Part shown: positions 43,367-52,768 of the stretch, piece by piece
Numbering within the stretch: the stretch's first letter is position 1
Layout: every line of letters starts with the position of its first letter
Assembly (NCBI RefSeq): GCF_000165735.1
Contig: NZ_GL538208.1
Span: 75,879-139,878, forward strand
Length of the DNA stretch: 64,000 nucleotides
From: Megasphaera micronuciformis F0359
GTDB lineage: Bacteria > Bacillota > Negativicutes > Veillonellales > Megasphaeraceae
Reading direction: 5' to 3'
Program-made: the position numbers and the translations under genes
Notes under the pieces: model-generated
Told to the model about the DNA's origin: nothing
Databases searched by the model: none
Seen by the model: only the letters and a program-made list of their open reading frames with translations

Positions 43367-43471
43367 ATCTTCTCTCATCCAGACTATACTGTCGGTTTCG
43401 GAATCACACCGAATCTGCTTGCGCTTGCGGACTGTACCGCCGATCGGGAATTTCACCCTGCCCTGAAGATA
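43367..43471 (-). promoter_or_regulatory. FMN riboswitch (RFN element)
   Basis: On the minus strand the conserved blocks of the RFN aptamer appear in order: ATCTTCAGGGCAGGGTGAAA, TTCCCGATCGGCGGT, AGTCCGC, then CCGACAGT and TAGTCTGGATGAGAGAAGAT closing the P1 stem. It precedes the terminator at 43314-43344 and ribBA. High FMN should cause early termination. Confidence 0.97.
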
Positions 43472-43495
43472 GGTTATATATTCATTTATGTCTAT

Positions 43496-43524
43496 ATTAT
43501 ACGTTCAGCCGTTAGAAAAATCAA
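43496..43524 (-). promoter_or_regulatory. Promoter of the riboswitch-ribBA transcript
   Basis: On the minus strand TTGATT (43519-43524), 17 bases, TATAAT (43496-43501), 25 bases upstream of the aptamer. Confidence 0.85.
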
Positions 43525-43527
43525 TAT

Positions 43528-44934
43528 CTAAGGTGTCGGGAAGGTAAAGATTTTGCCCGGATTCAGAATGTTATTCGGGTCCAAGGCCTTCTTGACGGCT
43601 CGCATCATGGATAGTTCGACAGGGGCTGTGAATTCTTCCATTAAGTCTCGACGTTTGTAGCCGATGCCGTGTTCACCCGATAATCGGCCGCCGACACTGT
43701 AAACGAAGGAATAGAGCTCTTGTTGGTTTCTGTCCGTCCGTGATTTCCATTCCTCGTAGGATAAGTTGTCATTTTTTAAAATATTCAAATGAATATTACC
43801 GTCGCCTGCATGGGCGGCAATTCGTGTTATCAAGGAGTATTTGGCAGATTGAGCGGCTATAAAAGTCAACAATTCCGGTTCCTTGTGGACGGGAACGACA
43901 ATATCCTCTTTGCAGACAATAAGCGTTTCGGCTCGGACGGCCTCGGCAAAAGCTTTACGGGCTTTCCATATACGTTTGGAGTCGGCTACCAGGACGTCTA
44001 CGGCACCATGCTTTGTGCACAGTTCGTCTAAACGGACTGTTTTATCGTCTACGTCATCTTCCGTTTCTCCTTCTATTTCTATGATTAAATGATTGCCGTT
44101 GCTGCCGGGTAAAGACATGTTCAAAAATTTTTCGACAGAATGCAGCGTAGCGGTATCCATAAACTCTATACATGTAGGTGTCAAGTTGTTGCGCAGTATA
44201 TCCGAGACGGCATTGATAGCGGTTTCCGCCGTTTCGAAGACAGCCAGAATATCGACTTTATACGGTAAAAGGGGGAGCAGTTTGACTGTTGCGTTTGTAA
44301 TGATACCCAGTGTACCTTCAGAGCCGATGATGAGACCGTCCAACATATAACCGGTAGACTGTTTTTTGAGTCGAGTGCCTAAACGGACGATTTCGCCGAG
44401 GGGATTCACAACTGTAATGTCATAAATTTGATGACGTGTCGTACCGTATTTTACAGCCTTGTTTCCGCCCGCATTGGTAGCTATATTGCCGCCTATTTGG
44501 CACGAGTCGCCGCTACACGGATCGCCGGCATAAAAAAGGTTATGCTTCATAGCCGCTTCTTGTAAATCAGCCGTACGGACCCCGGCCTCTACAACGGCGT
44601 ACATGGCAGTATCATTGATTTCCAGAATATGATTCATCTTTTCCAACGATAAGACCAGGCCGCCGTAAATGGGGACGGCTCCGCAAGCAAGACCGGTACC
44701 GGCTCCACGGGGAACGACAGGAAAACGGTATTGGTTGGCCAAACGTACGACGGCAGCTGTCTGCTCAGTCGTCTCGGGAGTAACGACGACCTCCGGCAGA
44801 TGATGATAAGCCGGGTCCGTTACCTCGTCGTGTGCATAAGGTTGCATCTTTTCTGTGTCCGTAATGACATTTTCCCGCCCCAAAAGAGATATCAGCTTGT
44901 CTTTGACTTCAGGCGTAATGGGTGAATAAGTCAT
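43528..44934 (-). CDS. FAD-binding oxidase, GlcD/D-lactate dehydrogenase type
   Basis: A 468-residue flavoprotein paralogous to the one at the window start. The FAD-binding domain has VVPRGAGTGLACGAVP, IGGNIATNAGG and GSEGTLGIIT. The C-terminal domain has RIAAHAGDGNIHLNIL, GRLSGEHGIGYKRR and DPNNILNPGKIF. It probably oxidises a 2-hydroxy acid such as lactate or glycolate. The start is ATG at 44934, seven bases after GAAAGGAC. No EtfAB or lactate permease lies beside it, so the electron acceptor is unknown. Confidence 0.93.
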   Translation of the reverse strand: MTYSPITPEVKDKLISLLGRENVITDTEKMQPYAHDEVTDPAYHHLPEVVVTPETTEQTAAVVRLANQYRFPVVPRGAGTGLACGAVPIYGGLVLSLEKMNHILEINDTAMYAVVEAGVRTADLQEAAMKHNLFYAGDPCSGDSCQIGGNIATNAGGNKAVKYGTTRHQIYDITVVNPLGEIVRLGTRLKKQSTGYMLDGLIIGSEGTLGIITNATVKLLPLLPYKVDILAVFETAETAINAVSDILRNNLTPTCIEFMDTATLHSVEKFLNMSLPGSNGNHLIIEIEGETEDDVDDKTVRLDELCTKHGAVDVLVADSKRIWKARKAFAEAVRAETLIVCKEDIVVPVHKEPELLTFIAAQSAKYSLITRIAAHAGDGNIHLNILKNDNLSYEEWKSRTDRNQQELYSFVYSVGGRLSGEHGIGYKRRDLMEEFTAPVELSMMRAVKKALDPNNILNPGKIFTFPTP

Positions 44935-45017
44935 AATGAAAGTCCTTTCCCGCAGGCATGAATTCCGTAATTCGGTATACGGCAATCATTCTACACTGCC
45001 AGTATCTGTTTATGTCT

Positions 45018-45046
45018 ATTATAGACCGTGTTGTCGCGAGTGAGAA
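45018..45046 (-). promoter_or_regulatory. Promoter of the FAD oxidase
   Basis: On the minus strand TTCTCA (45041-45046), 17 bases, TATAAT (45018-45023). Confidence 0.6.
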
Positions 45047-45157
45047 GTGGAGACTGAGAAAAAGCGGCTTAAATGACGGTCCGGATTCTTTATCTTACCT
45101 TATATACGTGATATACTGAAAATATTGTACGGTATAAGCGGTAAAAGGAGCCTGACT

Positions 45158-45463
45158 ATGGCACAAGAACAAAGAAGGCGCAGGAAAGTGCGGCGACGCA
45201 AAAAAACGGGGACATCCTTATATAAAAAGATTATTATAGCTATTTTAATCTTTGGCGGCATATTTATCCTGAACCGCCTTTATTTGTTGTGGGAAATACA
45301 TAGGGATATGCAGGTGACAATTCAACAGGAACAGGAACTGACTGAAGAAAATCATGAGCTGACGGACAAAAAGTCCAAGCTTATAGACCCGGATGAATTA
45401 ATTAATAGGGCGAGAAAACAATTCGGTCTTGTTAAGCCCGGTGAAATACCGTATAAACAATAG
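45158..45463 (+). CDS. Septum formation initiator, FtsB/DivIC family
   Basis: A 101-residue bitopic membrane protein. A very basic cytoplasmic N-terminus (QRRRRKVRRRKKTG) is followed by one transmembrane helix (about residues 24-40) and an extracytoplasmic coiled coil (TIQQEQELTEENHELTDKKSKL). The closing segment RARKQFGLVKPGEIPYK is typical of FtsB/DivIC, part of the divisome subcomplex with FtsL and FtsQ. The ATG at 45158 follows AAAAGGAGC. Located before S1 and tilS genes, as is common in Firmicutes. Confidence 0.9.
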   Translation: MAQEQRRRRKVRRRKKTGTSLYKKIIIAILIFGGIFILNRLYLLWEIHRDMQVTIQQEQELTEENHELTDKKSKLIDPDELINRARKQFGLVKPGEIPYKQ

Positions 45464-45492
45464 ATATTGTAAGGGTATATATAAATTATTAA

Positions 45493-45521
45493 TTGAATTT
45501 TTTTCGTCCAATAGGTATAAT
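45493..45521 (+). promoter_or_regulatory. Promoter of the S1-domain gene
   Basis: TTGAAT (45493-45498), 17 bases, TATAAT (45516-45521). Confidence 0.85.
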
Positions 45522-45569
45522 GACAATAAATGCTCGGCATTTATATGCCTAAGGAGGACAAGTTACAGC

Positions 45570-46019
45570 ATGGCAATTGAAGCAGGAAATGTGCTGGAAG
45601 GTATTGTTACGGGAATCACCGCATTCGGCGCCTTCGTTGAGCTGCCCGATAAAAAAGTGGGTCTTGTGCATATATCGGAAGTAGCGAATGAATATGTAAA
45701 AAACGTACATGATTTTTTAAAGGTCGGCGATAAGACGACTGTAAAAGTATTGAACGTTGACGACAGAGGAAAAATCGGACTGTCTATTAAACAAGCTCAG
45801 GCGGGTGGCGAAAAAAACGCTCAATCGGAACGCAAAGAGTTTCGACCCAAGCCCGAGTTTCGTGAGCGGAAATTCGATACACAACGCCGCACCGGAGGAC
45901 CGTCCTCCTTTGAAGATCGGTTAAGCCGATTCTTAAAGGAAAGTGATGAACGGCTGATGGATTTAAAACGGAATACCGATTCCAAACGGGGCGGACGCGG
46001 TGCACGCCGTGCCGACTGA
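45570..46019 (+). CDS. S1 RNA-binding domain protein
   Basis: A 149-residue protein of the YabR/GSP13 type. A single S1 domain at residues 5-72 (GNVLEGIVTGITAFGAFVEL, KVGLVHISEVA, VKVLNVDDRGKIGLSIKQ) is followed by a highly basic, disordered tail rich in Arg, Glu and Lys ending in RGGRGARR. It probably binds RNA or ribosomes. The ATG at 45570 follows AAGGAGGAC at a rather long spacing. Confidence 0.9.
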   Translation: MAIEAGNVLEGIVTGITAFGAFVELPDKKVGLVHISEVANEYVKNVHDFLKVGDKTTVKVLNVDDRGKIGLSIKQAQAGGEKNAQSERKEFRPKPEFRERKFDTQRRTGGPSSFEDRLSRFLKESDERLMDLKRNTDSKRGGRGARRAD

Positions 46020-46043
46020 GACCGGTGGAATGTCGGACAACGG

Positions 46044-46071
46044 GAGTGTTCCTTTAAGGAATGCTCTTTTT
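46044..46071 (+). terminator. Terminator after the S1 gene
   Basis: A 9-bp stem with G-U pairs (46044-46052 with 46058-46066) then TTTTT. Confidence 0.75.
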
Positions 46072-46102
46072 GTTTTCTTAAGAGACAGGAGACTTATGCA
46101 TT

Positions 46103-47017
46103 ATGACTGAGACGGAGTATGCTGTTGTTGACATCGGGTCCAACTCTTTGCGGCTTATGCAGGGACTCTTATCCGACGGACAATGGCGATTTTATCCGAA
46201 ACGAATGGCTACGACGCGATTGGCCATAGGTTTGGCTGAAACGGGGCATTTATGGTCTGACGGAATTGCGAACTCTTTGGCTGTTATGGAGGAGTGGAAT
46301 CATAACTTACAGGGAATTCCCGTTTGTGCCGTCGCCACGTCGGCTGTGAGGGAAGCTAAAGACGGGCAGGCTTTTTTGGCAGAAGTACGCTGGCGCTTCG
46401 GTTGGCATTGTCGTATTGTGTCGGGACAGGAAGAAGGAGCTTTGAGTTTTGTCGGGGCTACCTCCCACGTATCCGATAATACGACCGTTGCCGTATTGGA
46501 CATCGGTGGCGGCAGTACGGAAACGGTCTTGGGGAAAGACTGTGAAGTTTCATGGTCTCACAGCTATCCTTTAGGGGCTGTACGCTTGATAGAGACGGGC
46601 GGGAGCACCGCTGAAGGCTTGCAGGAGATCCGACATAAATGTGATTCTGCCTGGTTAAGGCAACCTGTTAAGCCTGAAACTCTGATTGGCGTAGGCGGAA
46701 CCTTGACCTCCTTGGCTGCTATGGATGCCCGCCTGGAAATATACGACCCGGCTGTTACGGACGGATATGTTCTTAGCCGTGACAAGGTGAGTGAATGGTT
46801 GCGGCGTCTGGCCAATATGAGCGATGAAGAACGAAAGTGTGTGCCCGGCCTGGCATCACAGCGGAGTACCATTATTTTGGCAGGCCTGACTATTGCCGAG
46901 TCGTATATGACTTATTATGATATAGACGAAATTACGGTAAGTGAAAGAGATTTATTGGAGGGTGTTTTCTATAAACAGGCCTTTTATGATTCATGCCGTA
47001 TTTATAAACCGCAATGA
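46103..47017 (+). CDS. Ppx/GppA family phosphatase
   Basis: A 304-residue actin-fold phosphatase acting on polyphosphate or pppGpp. Motifs are VVDIGSNSLRLM, SAVREAKDG, LDIGGGSTE, VGGTLTSLA and, near the C-terminus, DITVSERDLLEGV-like DEITVSERDLLEG. It is short, with only the two N-terminal domains, like many exopolyphosphatases of this lineage. Its stop overlaps the tilS start. Polyphosphate versus pppGpp specificity cannot be read from sequence. Confidence 0.92.
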   Translation: MTETEYAVVDIGSNSLRLMQGLLSDGQWRFYPKRMATTRLAIGLAETGHLWSDGIANSLAVMEEWNHNLQGIPVCAVATSAVREAKDGQAFLAEVRWRFGWHCRIVSGQEEGALSFVGATSHVSDNTTVAVLDIGGGSTETVLGKDCEVSWSHSYPLGAVRLIETGGSTAEGLQEIRHKCDSAWLRQPVKPETLIGVGGTLTSLAAMDARLEIYDPAVTDGYVLSRDKVSEWLRRLANMSDEERKCVPGLASQRSTIILAGLTIAESYMTYYDIDEITVSERDLLEGVFYKQAFYDSCRIYKPQ

Positions 47018-48399
47018 TGGACGATTTGATCCGTAAGGTAGAATCCTTTTGTAAAAAAGAAAACTTACTTGACCGGCAAGATACGGTTATCGTTGCCGTA
47101 TCGGGAGGACCTGACTCCATAGCCCTTTTACATATATTAGCCGCTTTGCAAGACCGATGGTCTTTGCACCTTGTTGCGGCTTACGTAAACCACGGATTGC
47201 GTGCGGCGGCCTTTGAAGAGGAAGTTTTTGTCGAGTCGCAAGCTCGGGCTGTGGGGGCTGAATTTTATTGTCGTCGTATCGATGCGGCGGCTATTGCCGA
47301 AAAGCAAGGGCTGTCAATTGAAACGGCGGGACGTAACGAACGCTATGCTTTCTTTTCCGAGTTGGCCGAGAAAACGGGGGCAGTGAGAATTGCCGTAGGC
47401 CATCATGAGGACGACCAGGCCGAAACGGTATTGATGCACTTGCTGCGGGGCGGCGGCGTGAGCGGAGCCGGGGCTATGAAAGCCAAAAACGGCCTGATTA
47501 TTCGTCCCCTGTTGTGCGTGCCGCGTCAAGACATATTGACTGCCCTAAATGAGGTGAATTTGCCCTGGCGTGTTGATGAAAGCAACGAGTCGAGAGAATA
47601 CTTACGGAATCGTATTCGTCATGATATCATGCCTTTGTTAAAGAATATCAATCCTCAAGTAACGGCAGCTTTAAACCGTTTTGCATCTATCAGCCGACAG
47701 GAAAATATGTACATGGAAAACGAAGCTGTAAAACAGTTGAAACTTGCAGAACGTCGAAACGAGCGGGGATTTTACCTGGATATTCCTATTTTGACAGACT
47801 TGCATGAGGCCTTGCAGCGCCGCGTGGTAAGACTGGCGGTACAAGAGATGACGAAAGATATATACGCACCTGACTTTGCGGCTGTCGAACGGATATTAGG
47901 CCTGTGCCGGGCAACATCGGGTAAGCAAGTGCGATTCAAGGATTTGATCGTTTACCGGCGGGGACGGGGATTGTGCTTTACCCGGGGTGTTGCAAGAAAG
48001 GCAACCTTATTTACAACCGATAGAGAAGAGGTTTTCATTAAAGGCCCCGGTACGTATGTACGAAACAATCTAATTCTTACAGTAAGACTTGTAAAAGAAA
48101 GTGACGACGAACTTAAGGAAAATGAGTTTTTCATTCCCCGCCCGAGTGAGTCGCAACCGCTGATCTGGAGATGCCGTCGCGGCGGTGACGTGGTTTTTAT
48201 AAGAGAACGGTATCATAAATCATTAAAAAAGTATTTCATTGAAAAAAAAATACCTGTCGATTGCCGCGGGAAGTTGCCGTTATTGTGCAAGGACAACGAG
48301 GTATTGTGGATATTCGGTGATGCTGATTGGGCCGCCCCGCTGAGACTGAGAAAGGGAGTGGCCGTAGGCGCCGTTACGGAAGGAGATATACATGCATAA
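47014..48399 (+). CDS. tilS: tRNA(Ile)-lysidine synthetase
   Basis: Converts the wobble C of tRNA-Ile(CAU) to lysidine, using lysine and ATP. It has 461 residues. The N-terminal PP-loop is SGGPDS at 30-35, followed by AYVNHGLR, GHHEDDQAETVLM and RNRIRHDIMPLL. The C-terminal substrate-binding domain ends RCRRGGDVV...KKYFIEKKIPVDCRGKLPLL. It overlaps ppx by four bases and hpt by eight. Confidence 0.97.
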   Translation: MMDDLIRKVESFCKKENLLDRQDTVIVAVSGGPDSIALLHILAALQDRWSLHLVAAYVNHGLRAAAFEEEVFVESQARAVGAEFYCRRIDAAAIAEKQGLSIETAGRNERYAFFSELAEKTGAVRIAVGHHEDDQAETVLMHLLRGGGVSGAGAMKAKNGLIIRPLLCVPRQDILTALNEVNLPWRVDESNESREYLRNRIRHDIMPLLKNINPQVTAALNRFASISRQENMYMENEAVKQLKLAERRNERGFYLDIPILTDLHEALQRRVVRLAVQEMTKDIYAPDFAAVERILGLCRATSGKQVRFKDLIVYRRGRGLCFTRGVARKATLFTTDREEVFIKGPGTYVRNNLILTVRLVKESDDELKENEFFIPRPSESQPLIWRCRRGGDVVFIRERYHKSLKKYFIEKKIPVDCRGKLPLLCKDNEVLWIFGDADWAAPLRLRKGVAVGAVTEGDIHA

Positions 48400-48932
48400 G
48401 GATTTGGAGAAAGTGTTGTTTACACAAGAAGAACTCGCAGCCCGCGTACGGGAATTGGGAGAACAGATTACGAAAGACTATGAAGGTAAAAGCTTGCTTC
48501 TCGTATGTATTTTAAAAGGAGCCGTGACTTTTTTTTGCCGACTTGGCCAGAGAAATCAAGCTTCCTGTCGAATACGATTTTATGGTTTGCTCCAGTTACG
48601 GTGATTCTACCGATTCGAGCGGATTTGTAAAAATTCGTAAAGATTTGGATACGGATGCCAAGGGCAAGGATATTCTAATTATTGAGGATATTATTGATAC
48701 GGGGACAACATTAAGCCGACTTAAACCTATCTTGGAAGATCGCGGTGCAGCGTCTGTCAGGATTGCAACCATCCTCAACAAGCCGTCCCGTCGTCGGGCG
48801 GATGTACACGTCGATTATAACGGTTTTGAAATTCCCGATGCTTTTGTAGTCGGTTACGGTCTTGACTATGCAGGCCGGTATCGGAACATTCCTTATGTAG
48901 GGATTTTAAAGGAATCGGTTTATAAGGCTTAG
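48392..48932 (+). pseudogene. hpt: Hypoxanthine phosphoribosyltransferase, split by +1 frameshift at a T8 tract
   Basis: The reading frame starts well (ATG 48392, KDLEKVLFTQEELAARVREL ... LLVCILKGAVTFF). It then meets eight T (48529-48536) and runs out of frame to a stop at 48604. One T fewer would continue as ADLAREIKLPVEYDFM...SSYGDSTDSSG and the PRPP motif IIEDIIDTGTTLS, giving a normal 179-residue enzyme for purine salvage. Both halves are otherwise intact, so the gene is either expressed by slippage, phase variable, recently broken, or a sequencing error in a homopolymer. It sits in the conserved tilS-hpt-ftsH order and overlaps tilS. Confidence 0.93.
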
Positions 48933-49020
48933 ATATTGTGATATAGGCATAATTATGGTAATATAAAAATGTATACAGTTTTGCTATACAAAAGAAAAGA
49001 AAGAAGAAAGGAGCAATATT

Positions 49021-51009
49021 TTGAGTAAATTTGTTCGAAATGTCGCCTTATATTTACTGGTGATTATCGTAGCAGTTACGGTTGTCGACTCGTTTATTGG
49101 CAATAAAACGGATAAGTCCGAAATTACATATACAAATTTTTTGACGCAAGTACAGCAGAAAAAGGTTGATTCAGTACAAATTACAGCAGATCATTCGATT
49201 ACGGGGCAGCTGAAAGACGGCTCTTCGTTTACTACATACGCACCTACGGATGCGGCATTGATGCCGGCTCTGAAAGATTCGGATGTCAATGTAGTGGCTA
49301 AACCGCCCGAACAACCGTCGTGGTGGATGAGTGCTCTGGCATCTATTGTGCCTGTTTTGATTCTTGTCGTCGTATTTTTCTTCTTCATGCAGCAGACGCA
49401 AGGTGGCGGAAGCCGAGTGATGAACTTCGGAAAGAGTCATGCCAAAATGCATGGTGAAGGTAAGGTAAAGGTGTCGTTTAAAGATGTGGCGGGAGCAGAT
49501 GAAGCTAAAGAAGAGTTATCGGAAATCGTAGAGTTTTTACGTAACCCTGCTAAATACAATGCCATTGGAGCCAAAATTCCCAAGGGCGTACTTCTTTTCG
49601 GCCCTCCCGGTACAGGTAAAACCTTACTGGCCAGAGCTGTTGCCGGGGAAGCGGGCGTACCCTTTTTCAGCATCAGCGGGTCCGATTTTGTGGAAATGTT
49701 TGTCGGCGTCGGTGCATCACGTGTACGTGACCTCTTTGCACAGGCGAAAAAGAATGCACCTTGTATTATCTTTATTGACGAAATCGATGCTGTCGGTCGT
49801 CAGCGCGGTGCCGGTCTCGGCGGCGGTCATGATGAACGGGAACAGACGTTGAATCAGTTACTGGTTGAAATGGACGGCTTCGGGGCTAATGAAGGCATTA
49901 TTACGATTGCGGCAACAAACCGACCGGATATTCTCGATCCGGCCCTGCTTCGTCCCGGCCGTTTTGACCGTCAGATTACGGTGGATCGTCCCGATTTGCG
50001 CGGTCGCGTGGCTATATTGAATGTTCATGCCAAGGGTAAGCCCTTGAGCAAGGATGTGGATTTAAAGACCATTGCCAAGAAAACTCCCGGGTTTACCGGT
50101 GCCGACTTGAGCAATCTTTTGAATGAAGCGGCCTTATTGGCGGCTCGTGCGGATAAAAAGATTATCACTATGGCGGAACTTGAAGAAGCCAGTGAAAAGG
50201 TGGCCTTCGGTCCCGAACGGCGCAGTCATGTTATCAGCGAAAAGGAAAAGAGGCTTACGGCCGTTCATGAATCGGGCCATGCATTGGTGGCTTACTTGTT
50301 GCCCGAAGCGGACCCGGTTCATAAAGTAACCATTATTCCGCGCGGTCGGGCTGGCGGTTATACGATGATGCTTCCCGATGAAGATCGTTCGTATGAAACC
50401 AAATCTTACTACTTGGCTCAGATTCGTGTCGCTTTAGGCGGGCGTGCGGCTGAACAGATTGTTTTCAACGAAATCAGTAGCGGCGCTTCCGGAGATCTAC
50501 AGAATGTAACGCATATTGTTCGTCAAATGATTACTCGGCTCGGCATGAGTCCCAAGCTCGGCCCTATGGTATTCGGCGAACAGCAGGACCAGGTATTCCT
50601 CGGCAAGAGCCTCGGCCATGAACGTAACTATGGTGAAGGCGTTGCAGAGTTGATTGACAAGGAAATGCATGACCTTGTTACTACGGCTTATGACGATGTT
50701 ATTCGCATGTTGGAAGAACATCGGGATGCATTGAATCATATGGCGGCAGCTCTTATGGAAGTGGAAACGATTAACCATAAACAGGTTGAAAACCTGATTA
50801 AGTACGGGGCTTTGGAAAGTCCTGAAGAACGTGCCGAAAAGAAAAAAAATGAAGCTCAAAAGGCTGAACAAGTAGAAACAACGGAAACGGTTGCTGAAAC
50901 GGTTGTTACCGACAAGGAAGAAACGCATATCAGCCCGTGGGGTAATGACTTGTCAGTGTCTTCTACGGAAGAAACTACGGCTACGGAAGAAAAGCCGGAT
51001 AAAGAATAA
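49021..51009 (+). CDS. ftsH: ATP-dependent zinc metalloprotease FtsH
   Basis: A membrane-bound AAA+ protease of 662 residues. Two N-terminal helices enclose a short extracytoplasmic domain. Walker A is GPPGTGKT at 194-201, Walker B is IIFIDEID, and the SRH region is [21 protein letters not shown]. The zinc site is HESGH at 416-420, where most relatives have HEAGH. The C-terminus is an acidic disordered tail. The start is TTG at 49021 behind AAAGGAGC. Confidence 0.98.
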   Translation: MSKFVRNVALYLLVIIVAVTVVDSFIGNKTDKSEITYTNFLTQVQQKKVDSVQITADHSITGQLKDGSSFTTYAPTDAALMPALKDSDVNVVAKPPEQPSWWMSALASIVPVLILVVVFFFFMQQTQGGGSRVMNFGKSHAKMHGEGKVKVSFKDVAGADEAKEELSEIVEFLRNPAKYNAIGAKIPKGVLLFGPPGTGKTLLARAVAGEAGVPFFSISGSDFVEMFVGVGASRVRDLFAQAKKNAPCIIFIDEIDAVGRQRGAGLGGGHDEREQTLNQLLVEMDGFGANEGIITIAATNRPDILDPALLRPGRFDRQITVDRPDLRGRVAILNVHAKGKPLSKDVDLKTIAKKTPGFTGADLSNLLNEAALLAARADKKIITMAELEEASEKVAFGPERRSHVISEKEKRLTAVHESGHALVAYLLPEADPVHKVTIIPRGRAGGYTMMLPDEDRSYETKSYYLAQIRVALGGRAAEQIVFNEISSGASGDLQNVTHIVRQMITRLGMSPKLGPMVFGEQQDQVFLGKSLGHERNYGEGVAELIDKEMHDLVTTAYDDVIRMLEEHRDALNHMAAALMEVETINHKQVENLIKYGALESPEERAEKKKNEAQKAEQVETTETVAETVVTDKEETHISPWGNDLSVSSTEETTATEEKPDKE

Positions 51010-51014
51010 AAGAG

Positions 51015-51047
51015 AACACGCCCTGCATACGGTAGGGCGTGTTTTTA
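51015..51047 (+). terminator. Terminator after ftsH
   Basis: A 10-bp stem (51015-51024 with 51034-51043) with a T run. Confidence 0.9.
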
Positions 51048-51091
51048 CAAGAAAAGTCTGAAATATCTGTGTAAATGAAAGGAGTTTACAT

Positions 51092-52063
51092 ATGCGTCAG
51101 AGTATACTGTCATATTTGTTGGCCCATCGTGGTGAATTCATTTCGGGACAACGTTTATCTGAAGAGTTGGGAATAACGAGGACAGCTGTTTGGAAGCATA
51201 TTTGTATGCTCCGTGAAAAAGGGTATACTATTGATTCGTATACGAAAAAGGGTTATTGCCTTACAGGCGTACCCGACCTGCTTGACCCGGAAGCGGTATC
51301 GAAAAAGGTACACACCGCGTATATAGGTAAGAATGTCGTCTATGAAGAACGGACAGCATCGACTAATACGGTGGCTAAGGACTTGGCTCACAAGGGGGCT
51401 GTGGAGGGAACCGTTGTTATTTCAGAGGAACAAACCGGCGGTAAAGGTCGGTTGGACCGTTCTTTCTTTTCCCCTTATGCCAAGGGAATCTGGTTTTCCG
51501 TTATTTTACGCCCTGATTTCCCGCCTGTGGAAGTATCAAAAATGACACTGCTTACAGCCGTTGCCCTGACACGTGTATTCAGATCCTTCGGTCTTGAGAA
51601 GTGTGTCATAAAATGGCCGAACGATATATTAGTAGACGGTAAAAAACTTGTCGGCATTTTGACAGAGCTCAGTGCTACGATGGAGAAGGTTAATTATGTT
51701 GTTACGGGTATGGGGATTAATACGTCTTTTACCCGTGACGAGTTGCCGGCGGACCTTCAGGATAAAGCAACCAGTTTCCTCATCGAAGGCGTGACGGTAG
51801 GGCGTAACGAATTGTGGCAAGCTGTTATGGAAGAACTGGAACGCTATTATGAAATGGCCAAGCATGAAGGATTTTCCTGTATTCTTGATGAATGGCGCAG
51901 CCTGTCCGTTACATTGAATCAAGACGTGGAAATAGTAAAAACACAAGGAGTAACTTACGGTAAGGCGGTAGATATAGATGATGACGGTAATTTAATCGTC
52001 GTCGGGCCTGACGGCCCCGTACGGATTGTAGCCGGTGACGTTCGGATCCGCCCCAAAAAATAA
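51092..52063 (+). CDS. birA: Bifunctional biotin-protein ligase / biotin operon repressor
   Basis: A 323-residue protein. The N-terminal winged helix (YLLAHRGEFISGQRLSEELGITRTAVWKHICMLREKGY) gives it repressor function. The ligase domain has EEQTGGKGRLDRSFFSP, KWPNDILVDGKKLVGIL and a C-terminal SH3-like domain. It attaches biotin to carboxylases and represses biotin genes. A repeat over the bioY promoter just downstream is a likely target. Confidence 0.95.
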   Translation: MRQSILSYLLAHRGEFISGQRLSEELGITRTAVWKHICMLREKGYTIDSYTKKGYCLTGVPDLLDPEAVSKKVHTAYIGKNVVYEERTASTNTVAKDLAHKGAVEGTVVISEEQTGGKGRLDRSFFSPYAKGIWFSVILRPDFPPVEVSKMTLLTAVALTRVFRSFGLEKCVIKWPNDILVDGKKLVGILTELSATMEKVNYVVTGMGINTSFTRDELPADLQDKATSFLIEGVTVGRNELWQAVMEELERYYEMAKHEGFSCILDEWRSLSVTLNQDVEIVKTQGVTYGKAVDIDDDGNLIVVGPDGPVRIVAGDVRIRPKK

Positions 52064-52065
52064 TC

Positions 52066-52098
52066 GTCAACCATATTGAATAAAAATAAAGTTGACCA
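52066..52098 (+). promoter_or_regulatory. Probable BirA operator of bioY
   Basis: Inverted repeat GTCAAC...GTTGAC with flanks resembling the BirA half-sites (TxGTxAACC and GGTTxAC), about 17-19 bases apart. The right half overlaps the -35 of the bioY promoter. The match to the published Firmicutes consensus is partial. Confidence 0.6.
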
Positions 52099-52120
52099 TA
52101 AGACCTCCAACTGATAAGAT
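52092..52120 (+). promoter_or_regulatory. Promoter of bioY
   Basis: TTGACC (52092-52097), 17 bases, TAAGAT (52115-52120). Confidence 0.7.
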
Positions 52121-52151
52121 AAGCATATATATCAGTCAGGAGGTTTTTTTT
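52103..52151 (+). terminator. Terminator of birA overlapping the bioY ribosome-binding site
   Basis: A 13-bp stem with a small internal loop (52103-52116 with 52130-52144) then eight T. The 3' arm contains the AGGAGG that serves bioY. Confidence 0.75.
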
Positions 52152-52697
52152 ATGTCTATTCAAAAGATGACGGGTGTCGCTGTTTTTGCGGCACTCGTCA
52201 CCGTATTTTCACAAATGTCTTTACTTATCGGCCCGGTACCGCACACGATGCAGATTTTTGCCGTCACGCTGGCCGGAGTCGTCTTAGGGCCGAAGAGAGG
52301 AGTCTTATCTATTGTAGTTTGGGAGTTATTGGGAGCCTTCGGACTACCGGTTTTTGCCATGGCACATGGAGGACTTACCTCTTTGCTCGGACCGCTTGTC
52401 GGTTTTTTTATTGGCTTTTTTATTCATGCATATGTATGCGGGCTGACTAACAATATGCGGCTTATACCGGCCATTTTGTGTAATATCCTATCCTTGGCAG
52501 TTGTATATTTTCTCGGCGTTACAGGCTTCTGGGCAGAGTATAATTTCCTTTTGGGTAAAGCCATTCCCGTCAGCAAGGCTTTTGCAGCCTGTGCAGCTCC
52601 TTTTATTGTCTTTGACATTATTAAACTGGTTTTAGCCGTAACGGCGGGGAGAAGAGCTGTCCGCATCTTGAAAAAAGCGGGGATCAATTTGTACTAA
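52152..52697 (+). CDS. bioY: Biotin transporter BioY (ECF S component)
   Basis: A 181-residue, six-helix membrane protein that binds biotin and uses an ECF module. BioY hallmarks are GPVPHTMQIFAVTLAGVVLGPKRGVLSI, WELLGAFGLPVFA, GGLTSLLGPLVGFFIGF and the C-terminal FIVFDIIKLVLA. The ATG at 52152 follows AGGAGG. It is expected to work with EcfA1A2T at 60.7 kb. Biotin synthesis genes are not in the window. Confidence 0.95.
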   Translation: MSIQKMTGVAVFAALVTVFSQMSLLIGPVPHTMQIFAVTLAGVVLGPKRGVLSIVVWELLGAFGLPVFAMAHGGLTSLLGPLVGFFIGFFIHAYVCGLTNNMRLIPAILCNILSLAVVYFLGVTGFWAEYNFLLGKAIPVSKAFAACAAPFIVFDIIKLVLAVTAGRRAVRILKKAGINLY

Positions 52698-52768
52698 AGG
52701 CTGTTCAAGGGGTCTTAACTTTGTTATCATAAAGGGAAAATACAGATTCATATAGGAGTATGATAACG

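Noticed and set aside
49171-49452. Minus-strand frames inside ftsH and other housekeeping genes
   Set aside because: Shadows of the real plus-strand genes, without start signals or recognisable products.
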